Assembly (NCBI GenBank): GCA_026874595.1
Contig: CM049322.1
Span: 53,347,386 to 53,411,385, forward strand
From: Sipunculus nudus
Lineage: Eukaryota > Annelida > Sipuncula > Golfingiida > Sipunculidae
Direction: 5' to 3'
DNA: 64,000 nt
Shown here: positions 35,334 to 45,600 of the stretch, piece by piece
Numbering within the stretch: the first letter of the stretch is position 1
Layout of the letters: each line of letters begins with the position of its first letter
The notes under the pieces: model-generated
What the model was told of the DNA's origin: nothing
The model's database searches: none
What the model saw: the letters and a program-made list of their open reading frames with translations, nothing else
Position numbers and translations under genes: made by a program

Positions 35334-37467
35334 CCAGTATTCTTGCACTCCTTGGAGCTTCCCATTCTGACTGGCAACCATTATTAAGCTGTTAACTTTA
35401 TTACACTAAACGACTCAGGTGTCATAAGGCCCGGTATTTTTGCACTCCTTGGAGTTACCCATTCTGATTGACAACCATTATTAAGCTGTTAACTTTATTA
35501 CACTAAACGACGCAGGTGTCATAAGGCCCAGTATTCTCGCACTCCTTGGAGCGACCCATTCTGATTGACAACCATTATTAAGCTGTTAAATTTATTACAC
35601 TAAACGACGCAGGTGTCATAAGGCCCAGTATTCTTGCACTCCTTGGAGCTACCCATTCTGATTGACAACCATTATTAAGCTGTTAACTTTATTACACTAA
35701 ACGACGCAGGTGTCATAAGGCCCAGTATTCTTGCACTCCTTGGAGCTACCCATTCTGATTGACAACCATTATTAGGCTGCTAACTTTATTACACTAAACG
35801 AAGTAGGCTTCAGAAGACCCAGTATTCTTGCACTCCTTGGAGCTACCCATTCTGATTGGCAAGCATTATTAAGCCATTAACTTTATTACACTAAACGACG
35901 CAAATGTCATAAGGCCCAGTATTCTCGCACTCCTTGGAGCTACCCATTCTGATTGACAACCACTATTAAGCTGTTAACTTTATTACACTAAACGACGCAG
36001 ATGTCATAAGGCCCAGTATTCTCGCACTCCTTGGAGCTACCCATTCTGATTGACAACTATTATTAAGCTGTTAACTTTATTACACTAAACGACGCAGGTG
36101 TCATAAGGCCCAGTATTCCCGCACTCCTTGGAGCTACCCATTCTGACTGGCAACCATTATTAAGCTGTTAACTTTATTACACTAAACGACGCAGGTGTCA
36201 TAAGGCCCAGTATTCTTGCACTCCGTGGAGCTACCCATTCTGATTGACAACCATTATTAAGCTGTTAACTTTATTACACTAAACGACGTAGGCTTCAGAA
36301 GACCCAGTATTCTTGCACACCTTGGAGCTACCCATTCTGATTGGCAAGCATTATTAAGCCATTAACTTTATTACACTAAACGACGCAGATGTCATAAGGC
36401 CCAGTATTCTTGCACTCCGTGGAGCTACCCATTCTGATTGACAACCATTATTAAGCTGTTAACTTTATTACACTAAACGACGTAGGCTTCAGAAGAACCA
36501 GTATTCTCGCACTCCTTGGAGCTACCCATTCTGATTGACAACCATTATTAAGCCGTAATTTTTATTACACTAAACGACGCAGGTGTAAGAAGGCCCAGTA
36601 TTCTGGCACTCCGTAGTGCTACCCATTCTGACTGGCAACCATTATTAAGCTGTTAACTTAATTACACTAATCGATGCAGGTGTCATAAGGCCCAGTATTC
36701 TCGCACTCCGTGGAGCTACCCATTCTGATTGACAACCATTATTAAGCTGTTAACTTTATGACACTAAACGACGCAGGTGTCATAAGGCCCAGTATTCTTG
36801 CACTCCTTGGAGCTACCCATTCTGATTGACAACCATTATTAAGCTGTTAACTTTATTACACTAAACGACGTAGGCTTCAGAAGACCCAGTATTCTTGCAC
36901 TCCTTGCAGCTACCCATTCTGATTGGCAAGCATTATTAAGCCATTAACTTTATTACACTAAACGACGCAAATGTCATAAGGCCCAGTATTCTCGCACTCC
37001 TTGGAGCTACCCATTCTGATTGACAACCATTATTAAGCTGTTAACTTTATTACACTAAACGACGCAGATGTCATAAGGCCCAGTATTCCCGCACTCCGTG
37101 GAGCTACCCATTCTGACTGGCAACCATTATTAAGCTGTTAATTTTATTACACTAAACGACGCAGGTGTCATAAGGCCCAGTATTCTTGCACTCCGTGGAG
37201 CTACCCATTCTGATTGACAACCATTATTAAGCTGTTAACTTTATTACACTAAACGACGCAGATGTCATAAGGCCCACTATTCTTGCACTCCGTGGAGCTA
37301 CCCATTCTGATTGACAACCATTATTAAGCTGTTAACTTTATTACACTAAACGACGTAGGCTTCAGAAGACCCAGTATTCTCGCACTCCTTGGAGCTACCC
37401 ATTCTGATTGACAACCATTATTAAGCCGTAATTTTTATTACACTAAACGACGCAGGTGTAAGAAGGC
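35334..37467. repeat. Higher-order repeat unit B (22 monomers, 2134 bp)
   Basis: Second copy of 33200-35333. After its end the array continues for about 130 bp with a piece resembling 36595-36725 (shift 873 bp = 9 monomers), then passes into the CATTAAGCCATTAAC subfamily with shorter 3- or 4-monomer periodicity. Confidence 0.9.
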
Positions 37468-39550
37468 CCAGTATTCTGGCACTCCGTAGTGCTACCCATT
37501 CTGACTGGCAACCATTATTAAGCTGTTAACTTAATTACACTAATCGATGCAGGTGTCATAAGGCCCAGTATTCTCGCACTCCGTGGAGCTACCCATTCTG
37601 ATTGGCAACCATCATTAAGCCATTAACTTTATTACACTAAACGACGCAGGCTTCAGAAGACTCAGTATTCTCGCACATCTTGGAGCTACCCATTCTGATT
37701 GGCAACCATCATTAAGCCATTAACTTTATTACACTAAACGACGCAGGTGCTAAAAGGCCCGGTATTCTCGCACTCCGTTGAGCTACTCATTCTGATTGGC
37801 AACCATTATTAAAGCGTAATTTTGTTATTACACTAAACGACATAGGTGTCATCAGGCCAAGTATTCTTGCACTCCTTGGAGCTACCCATTCTGATTGGCA
37901 ACCATCATTAAGCCATTAACTTTATTACACTAAACGACGCAGATGTCATAAGGCCCGGTATTCTCGCACTCCTTGGAGCTACTCATTCTGATTGGCAACC
38001 ATCATTAAGCCATTAACTTTATTACACTAAACGACGCAGGTGTCATAAGGCCCAATATTCTTGCACTCCTTGGAGCTACCCATTCTGATTGGCAACCATC
38101 ATTAAGCCATTAACTTTATTACACTAAACGACGCAGGTGCTAAAAGGCCCGGTATTCTAGCACTCAGTTGAGCTACTCATTCTGATTGGCAACCATTATT
38201 AAAGCGTAATTTTTTATTACACTAAACGACATAGGTGTCATAAGGCCCGGTATTCTCGCACTCCTTGGAGCTACCCATTCTGATTGGCAACCATCATTAA
38301 GCCATTAACTTTATTACACTAAACGACGCAGATGTCATAAGGCCCATTATTCTTGCACTCCTTGGAGCTACCCATTCTGATTGGCAACCATCATTAAGCC
38401 ATTAACTTTATTACACTAAACGACGCAGGTGTTAAAAGGCCCGGTATTCTCGCACTCCGTTGAGCTACTCATTCTGATTGGCAACCATTATTAAAGCGTA
38501 ATTTTTTATTACACTAAACGACATAGGTGTCATAAGGCCAAGTATTCTTGCACTCCTTGGAGCTACCCATTCTGATTGGCAACCATCATTAAGCCATTAA
38601 CTTTATTACACTAAACGACGCAGATGTCATAAGGCCCGGTATTCTCGCACTCCTTGGCGCTACCCATTCTGATTGGCAACCATCATTAAGCCATTAACTT
38701 TATTACACTAAACCACGCAGATGTCATAAGGCCCAGTATTCTTGCACTCCTTGGAGCTACCCATTCTGATTGGCAACCATCATTAAGCCATTAACTTTAT
38801 TACACTAAACGACGCAGATGTCATAAGGCCGGTATTCTCGCACTCCTTGGAGCTACCCATTCTGATTGACAACCATTATTAAAGCGTAATTTTTTATTAC
38901 ACTCAACGACATAGGTGTCATAAAGCCAAGTATTCTTGCACTCCTTGGAGATACTCATTCTGATTGGCAACCATTATTAAGCTTTTAACTTTATTACACT
39001 AAACGACGCAGGTGCTAAAAGGCCCGGTATTCTCGCACTCCGTTGAGCTACCCATTCTGATTGACAACTATTATTAAGCTGTTAACTTTATTACACTTAA
39101 CGACGCAGGCTTCAGAAGACTCAGTATTCTTGCACTCCTTGGAGCTACCCATTCTGATTGGCAACCATCATTAAGCTATTAACTTTATTACACTAAACGA
39201 CGCAGATGTCATAAGGCCCAGTATTCTTGCACTCCTTGGAGCTACCCATTCTGATTGGCAACCATCATTAAGCCATTAACTTTATTACACTAAACGACGC
39301 AGATGTCATAAGGCCCGGTATTCTCGCACTCCTTGGAGATACTCATTCTGATTGGCAACCATTATTAAGCCGTTTACTTAATTACACTAAACGACGCAGG
39401 TGTCATAAGGCCAAGTATTCTTGCACTCCTTGGAGCTACCCATTTTGGTTGACAACCATTATTAAGCCGTAATTTTTATTACACTAAACGACGCAGGTGT
39501 CATAAGGCCCAATATCCTCACACTCTGTGGAGCTACACATTCTGATTAAC

Positions 39551-40236
39551 AGTTTTTTTTTAAATAGGACAGGCTGATTATGATGGCATTGCATGCATGA
39601 GGAGATATGGTTGTATGGGGCTATTTATTGGAGACCTTCGACAATAACAGACCCCATTATCATGGAGTTAATGAGATCACAGCCGTAAGCTTTTATTCGT
39701 TAAGGTTTGTGGAAGCTGTCATGTGAGTTGTTGATTATATAAAGACTTAGAGGTTAAGTAATTCTATATAAAGTTGTATAACAGAGATGTCAAATTTGGC
39801 AGTTCGTAGGATTGTCCTTTTTCAGGGAAGTAAACTCTGTGATTTCTTAGGATTACAGTGGATTAAGTGTCAAACCTTTCTGTACCCATTAAAGGTGTCT
39901 TCAGAATGAAGAAAACGTATATAATTACCCTAATTTGGAACAAAATAAAGTTTCCATCCTATGATATTCAAAGCAGTTGTGGTATACTTTTGTGATCCGG
40001 TTAAAGCACTGTCTTCAAATTATAAACAAAGCACTGGTTCTTAAAATGCCTGTGCTTTACAAATGTTCAGTGTAAAACAAACAAATTACTGGCATTCCCG
40101 AGTATGCCTCGTATTCCCGATTAAATTTAAACATTTAATGTCTATAGAGACATATTGGGAGAACAGGTGCAGCTACAAGCTGCAATGTGAAAAGAAATAT
40201 GGACCATACACAGCTAAAAACTTGCATTGTACTCAC
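39551..40236. other. Intronic stretch between satellite and ILEI exon
   Basis: AT-rich, no repeat structure recognised. A 102-codon plus-strand frame at 40063-40371 is the antisense shadow of the ILEI exon. Confidence 0.5.
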
Positions 40237-40743
40237 CAAAAAGATCAAAGGTTAAGACGGCAGGTCCCCGTCTTCTTGGGCGTTGAACCATTAGAGTACC
40301 GGCTGGCTCGCCAACAACTGCTACCCAAGCTGCCGACGAACGCCACCACTTCCCTCCACGTGAGATCATGATACCGAGTTTTCTTAGGGTGTCCATTGCA
40401 TTCATTAGGCCAGATGTAAATTCATCCTCTGTGATACCAACAACCATGGTCCCGTTAGAGAGACTGAGCAACCGATTACTCAGAGCTGATGATGCAGCAG
40501 ATGAAGCATATGTATCGTACGCTGCCGTGAAGGTCACGTGACAAGTGGTATCTGACATACTGAGTATCGCTATTTTCACCCCACGGGTATCTGGCCCCCG
40601 AGTGACCTCATGGGCGAACTGCTTAGTATTCATTTTATATCCGTTAATGAACATGGATGGCTTCCCTCGCTCGTAGCCTGGGTCGTCACCACCAAAACTC
40701 TCTAATTGTATCAAGCAATACCTCTCTGATAAAGGCGATCCCT
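40237..40743 (-). CDS. ILEI/PANDER (FAM3-type) domain exon of a secreted protein
   Basis: On the minus strand the exon is bounded by acceptor TTTAGCTTCAG (AG at 40745-40744) and consensus donor G|GTGAGT (40236-40231). It is 507 nt, phase 1 at both ends, hence a symmetrical, skippable domain cassette. The translation shows the ILEI/PANDER signature in order: an N-terminal strand with MFINGYKMN, RGVKIAIL, AAYDTYASSAAS (the conserved FDTY-S motif), LSNGTMVVGITEDE (G-x-IV-x-V-x-DE), LRKLG and WRSSAAWVAVVGEP (SWAFIG-like). The family has a beta-sandwich seen in FAM3 cytokine-like proteins and the POMGNT1 stem domain. With signal exon 44671-44710 and PAN exon 30678-31009 it would give a secreted ILEI-PAN protein. 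If the downstream intron is retained, the frame stops seven codons later (40216-40214). It has no right-arm counterpart. Domain call strong; gene model inferred. Confidence 0.85.
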
Positions 40744-41031
40744 CTGAAGCTAAACATCGAAAGAAAATATAGCTCAACAATAAGTTAAATCAATTTAGAT
40801 TAAAAATAGCAAAAAAAAGTGTGAGCTTTGAAGCAAACCAAGGTATGAAAGTTGGAAACATTAGTTGTTTATACTATAACAATACCCCATAATAGAATAA
40901 TGAATGATGACTCTTATAGTATGTTTAAATTTTATGTTTACTAGTGATGTGTATATTTTTTGCAAGAACCGAGTATTTTACACTTTTTTATATTGTAAAT
41001 CTGTCAATAAAGTGATATCTCCAATAGGAAC
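40744..41031. other. Intron between ILEI exon and gypsy relic
   Basis: About 290 bp, AT-rich. No feature beyond the acceptor region of the ILEI exon. Confidence 0.4.
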
Positions 41032-41239
41032 TGTTACGTGGTTCGGGCGGAACATCCAGAAAAAGGCGCACACACAAGTAGAATAAACACAAATGAAGTT
41101 CATCTACTTTAATATGGCAGTCTACAGGAAGTCAGGTCTATAACACTGCGCATGCGCTGGGTGTAAAGTGAAATAATATCCCGTGTGACGATTATAAGGT
41201 AAAACAGTTTCTCATGTGACAATTACCATTTACGTAACA
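41032..41239 (-). mobile_element. 3' LTR of a Ty3/gypsy-type element
   Basis: 208 bp bounded by TGTTACG and CGTAACA, canonical TG...CA with 7-bp inverted ends. On the minus strand a purine tract AAAGAGGGAAGA (41251-41240) directly precedes TGTTACG, as a polypurine tract should precede the 3' LTR. The LTR contains the perfect palindrome TGCGCATGCGC at 41147-41157, an NRF1-type site. No 5' LTR partner was found, so no target duplication can be tested. Confidence 0.8.
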
Positions 41240-41251
41240 TCTTCCCTCTTT
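41240..41251 (-). other. Polypurine tract
   Basis: AAAGAGGGAAGA on the minus strand, abutting the LTR. Expected primer site for plus-strand DNA synthesis in LTR retrotransposons. Confidence 0.75.
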
Positions 41252-41413
41252 AAAAGAATCGAAATTGTGTGTCATATGATATTGCAATAAAGATGATTAT
41301 ATTAAATAAATAAAATTACATAAACCAATCCTCGTTGTTTACTCACAGGTCTTATAAGAAGAAACACAATTAAAAGAGTCTTTGCTAAAATCACTGGTAG
41401 TTGATATGAGTGT

Positions 41414-42540
41414 TCACAAGTTTAAACGACCAACAGAATTTACCACTCTACCATAGCGTGAATGACAAACATTCGCTTGGGTCTGTGGCTTGAAAGTTGT
41501 ATCCGGTTTTGGTGTTTCAGCCTGTGTAGCCTCACTTACATTAGCGTCTGGCTGGTTTGGTTGTGTTACATCGGTCGGTGTAGTCTCATCAGTTTGGACT
41601 GGTGGTGTCACTATGGTTGGTGGTTTAAGACGAAGAAAACTGTCTGTTTCTGCAAAATACAGTACCGCAAGTACTTTGGACTTCATATGTCCTTGGTTTG
41701 TTCTTTCTAATCACGGTTGCCTTGCGCCATTCCCTCTGTCCCCTCTTAGTTGGCTGCTTACGCACGGTGTCTCCAGGGTGAAGAGGTTTTAAATCTTTCC
41801 TGGAGCTGTTTGGGAGATTTTCCATATTGGCACGTTTGTCTTGCTTGACCTTTTGCACATTGTCTGCAGTCGCTGGTTTAAGATAGTTAAATGTCGTAGG
41901 TATGAGTGGCCTTGTACGCTTCCCGAACAGTCCCTGGACTGGGCTGTTACCAAGTCCCTCCGTTGGTGTATTTCTATAAATTAATAGTCCCAAAAAGAGG
42001 TCCTCCTTTTCAGCCCTGCACTTTCTCATGATTCGTTTTGCTGGTTTTACTGCGGCCTCAGCTGCGCCGTTTGCTTTGTTGTTCCCAGGGCTCGATATCT
42101 CAAGGCTAAATGCCCACTTTTTGCTGAATGATTTGAAACTGCTCGATGTGTACTGTGTACCACAATCGCTGACAACAGTGTCTTGGATTCCATGTCGCGC
42201 AAAGTGGTGTTTAAGCTTGGATATAACGGTGTCAGAAGACCTATCTTATAGATAGTCCAGCTCAAAGAATTCGCTGTAGAAGTCTACAGTAACTAAATAT
42301 CAGCGTTCCTTGAATGTAAACAGACCTGTTGCAACTTTTTCCAAGGGGCGGTCTGGGACGTCATGTAGGTTTAAACGTTTCCGGGGGTTGCAAATCCGCA
42401 AACGTAGCACAGTTGTCACAAGATTCCACTGACATTCTTGGCCAATATACAAGTTCACTTGCTCGGCGAAGGCAGGTGTTTATCCCGAGGTGCCTTGCGA
42501 GTTGTATATCTTTCATCTCTTTACGCTGATGAAACGAATC
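41414..42540 (-). pseudogene. Ty3/gypsy Pol integrase fragment, decayed
   Basis: Read on the minus strand from about 42540 down. First comes a zinc-binding-type N-terminus (HLGINTCLRRA, VYWPRMS, CDNCATFADLQPPE). Then an integrase core with VTVDFYSEFFEL, FARHGIQDTVVSDCGTQY and SSPGNNKANGAAEAAVK, where the D and E positions of the DDE set are visible. Then a C-terminal region with LIYRNTPTEGLGNSPVQ and LHPGDTV, ending in a SRYGRVV-type tail near 41420. In-frame stops (for example after FKER and after ELDYL) and a frameshift near 41660 show it is dead. Gag, protease and reverse transcriptase are absent, so the element is 5'-truncated. It lies upstream of the ILEI exon, in the same orientation. 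Confidence 0.85.
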
Positions 42541-43639
42541 GAACTGAGCGATAATAAGGAAGAGTGTACTTTAGTTCGAGAGCTCTGCAGCTTTGATATT
42601 AGGTCGTAGTCTAAAATAAATTTTATATCAAATCTCGTGTTTACTCGCGACAAATATTACTTGTGAAGAAAAAATAAAGAAAAAAAAAGAAACATACGTG
42701 TGAAAACATCTTTTAGTTTGGGAAACATTTTCAAGCAAAAGGTTGTATACGCCTGACAACAAAGATCAGCTTTTCCATAGACCCGGCGCAAACAGGGAAA
42801 GAAGAAATAGGAAAAATGTGGCCATCGATGATTCCACGCTCGGAGGGACCTAAGAGAGTCCATATATAGAAAATAATTTTGACTGAAATATCGATGTTGA
42901 AAAAAATAACTGGCTGGTGGGTTCTGAAGAGACATGCATCCTTTAGAACACCTTCAGAAAGGGCCATATCTGGGGAGATAGTCGCACCAAATTTTCCAAA
43001 AAATTAAGGGATAAGCCATCCTAACCTTACCTTTCTCCCTAGCCAATATAACGTGGCGAAATGTAATGCTTTCGTTTCTCCCCGTCAAGCTTGAAAGATA
43101 CCGCCAGTTTTTATTCTATCTCCGTCTAGCTTTATCATCTAATATAATAATAATACTAGTTGTACACAACAGTGTCAGTTGTCAAGTGTGCCATAGGTAA
43201 CATATATTTACTTGGTCTTTATTATTTCTCATAACTAATATGTTCATTCTTAAATAATAGTAATAAAACATTGAAGACATCTTTCAAACTCTATGCCACG
43301 TTTGTCAATGTACGTGCGTAAAACTAATCACAGCTGGAATAATGCCCCAAATGACCATTTGCAAATCATCAGTACTCAACAGGTTGCACGGTAAGATGAA
43401 CTTTATCATGGAGGTTTAATGTGACAGTTGTTTAATACACTGGTATATATGAATGCAATTCATCCCGCCTGCATAGACTAATTTCGCTGCAAGAACTGTT
43501 AACCGGGAATTCTGATACCGGGATTAAATCCTTTCACTACAGGACACTCATTAGGGCACATACCATGGTCAAAGCAAAATAGCCCGACTGGTTCAAAAAA
43601 TTCATTTCACCGTGTCTCCCATTTATTGTTTTTGATAAA
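42541..43639. other. Stretch with no recognised feature
   Basis: AT-rich, includes minus-strand frames of 78 and 92 codons at 42657-42967 without domain features. The 5' truncation point of the gypsy relic falls near its left end. Confidence 0.4.
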
Positions 43640-44060
43640 ATATATCTCCAAGCTCCACAGAGGAGCATAAAAGGTGTTCAGTCAGGGCATTTTTGCATAA
43701 TCATGAAAAAAAAGTGATTAAGGACCAGAGTTCCTGCCCAAAACGGTACGTGCTTTCGCTGATATAACACACAGACTTATTGATTGTTTAATAATTTATG
43801 TTTAGCTACATTTGACTTCGAACCAAGAAGCGAATAACATTACACCAGAAATGTGGTATAATTTCATCGGGAATCCCACTAATACTTAATGTTATTTGTG
43901 CTTAAATATGTCCCAAAGCTCCACGTAGTAGCACAGAAAGCTGGTCAGTCATGGAATATTTGCATAATCCTGGAAAACAGTGATTAAGGACCAGAGTTCC
44001 TGCCCAAAACGGTACGCGCTTTCGCTGATATAACACATAGACCTATTGATTGCTTGACGG
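43640..44060. repeat. Tandem repeat, period 266 bp, about 1.6 copies
   Basis: AAGCTCCAC at 43650 and 43916 and GATTAAGGACCAGAGTTCCT at 43716 and 43982 are 266 bp apart. The second copy is partial, ending after CCTATTGATTGCTT. Located in the proposed first intron, between signal exon A and the ILEI exon. Confidence 0.85.
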
Positions 44061-44589
44061 GCAAATAGCTGGCTTGGATTGGGTTATAAATAGCACTTCA
44101 TCCAAACCTTGAAATATCAATGCAATCGAACCATGCCTTTAGGAATATCCTTGCCTCATTCAAACGTAAAAAGATTCCACTTAATGTTCTGTATTTATAC
44201 GAGGTGATTTTGTTTTGAAAGAATGCAAAATTGTTTCACATAGAATTAAAACTAATAATGTGTGACATCACATATAAGATACATGTAGGATATTCCTCTA
44301 AGACCCAATATGTACATTTACGATAGGAATGAGAATGCGATGGGTGAATGAAGTAAATGATTTAATATATAAAATTTGATTTAAAAAAAATAAAAAGATA
44401 TACGAAAGGTTTATAATTAAATAATGAAATGCTTAATAGCTTTAAAAGCTTGAATAATGAAAAATCAAAATACTTTTGCAAAATTTAGGAATATTTTTAC
44501 TAACGTTCAAGTGAGTTTGTGACAAATAATGATGGTGATAATATTTTAATTTTGGCTAGTTAATATCATGGTATTTAATATATTAGAAT

Positions 44590-45600
44590 TATATGAAGAA
44601 ATAACCTGAGGAGGAAGAGCAGGTACGTTTTGTCCTAAAGGTAGAATCGACAGCAAGGAACTGTCCTTGCCTGAAGCAGCGACCAAGATAGACACTGCAA
44701 ACAGGAACATTTCAAGGTTATTTGACGATACAGACAGCTCAGAAAAAAAACTCTTTATCAGTTATTTGTAGGTAACTCAGCAAGCAATGGCCAGCCGGAT
44801 AGGACTGTGTATTATTCCTTGCAGTCATAACTTCCATAAATCATGAGACAGGAGACAAAGTAATTTATAATTTGATAACAACGTGACCTGAATAATGGGC
44901 ACTTCCATGAATTACAATTACCGCTCAAAAGTCTGCACCAGTAGAAAAATATAATGTTAATAAGAATAATGTTATATGGTTGATTATTTGGATGAGGCAA
45001 ACATTTTATTCCAACACCAAACCTCAGTTGACCATGAGTTGGACCACTTTGAAGTGTAAGACGAAGAAACATGCATTTCACCTTAATGCACTGTTTCTTA
45101 CTCGATTGGTTACTTAATGGATGACCACTTTTCTATATTGATTGTCTATGCACATGGTAACTTATCATTTGCATAAGATAAACATTCAGGTACATTGTTT
45201 GAAAACTACCATTATTTACTTAGTATAATCGACCAACACCTCTTTTATTAAAGGGAAGAAAGCACAAGCAAACCCCAAAAGACGGGGTATTATTTATTAT
45301 TGCATGGCATTATTTGCTGCCATCAATAACAGGTGACCATAGTGTGCATGATGAATGAGTAATTATAATTTTAAAATAATTTAAAAAAAGAAATGGCCAA
45401 ATGAATATATATGGTTGTAAATCCTGTGCTTGGTATTTCTCCAATGAAACGCGGAGACAATAGAACATTTGTAACAGGAATACACCTTCTCTTACCATAA
45501 AGGAAATGCATGTAATGTGTAGTGTTTGCCGGACGAGCCTAAAGGATTTCAACAGCTGGATGCTGATTCAACAGCGACTCTTGTGAAACATGTTGTTCAC
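44590..45600 (-). repeat. First-exon block A (paralogue of 48070-49760)
   Basis: Diverged copy of the block containing the signal exon and its upstream region. Common landmarks are the signal exon, CAGCAAGCAA, a CATAATGG/AAAGACGG segment and GGATTTCAACAGCTG, spaced similarly, about 3.48 kb from block B. Minus-strand order places its upstream region at higher coordinates. Confidence 0.75.
44671..44710 (-). CDS. Signal-peptide exon A (start codon, GC donor)
   Basis: ATG at 44710-44708 opens MFLFAVSILVAAS, a short hydrophobic signal sequence of 13 codons plus one base (phase 1). The exon ends CAG followed by GCAAGG, so it would need a GC-AG intron, the commonest non-canonical class. It differs from exon B by ILVAAS for ILIACS. 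The phase joins either to the ILEI exon (40743) or to the PAN exon (31009). No counterpart in the right arm, since it lies in the missing 16.35 kb. The exon is too short to stand on its own; support comes from near-identity with the other two signal exons. Confidence 0.65.

Larger units (their letters stand above)
32566..39550. repeat. Satellite array, about 72 monomers of 97 bp
   Basis: Head-to-tail monomers, each containing ATTATTAAGCTGTTAACTTT, ATTACACTAAACGACGCAGG, TGTCATAAGGCCCAGTATTC, GCACTCCTTGGAGCTACCC and ATTCTGATTGACAACC. 7.0 kb divided by 97 gives about 72 units. Variants define subfamilies: GTGTCATAAGGCCC versus GGCTTCAGAAGACCC; TTAAGCTGTTAAC in the left two-thirds versus CATTAAGCCATTAAC and TTAAAGCGTAATTT at the right. 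The minus strand of most monomers contains AATAAA (in GTGTAATAAAGTTAAC). The array lies in the intron between the ILEI and PAN exons and is absent from the right arm. Confidence 0.97.

Noticed and set aside
32566..39550. CRISPR-like array
   Set aside because: Monomers are contiguous 97-bp satellite units without unique spacers, in a eukaryotic context.
40063..40371. 102-codon plus-strand frame
   Set aside because: It is the antisense shadow of the ILEI exon, which has domain motifs and splice sites on the minus strand.
41462..41792. Plus-strand frames of 82 and 100 codons
   Set aside because: Antisense of the gypsy Pol C-terminal region.
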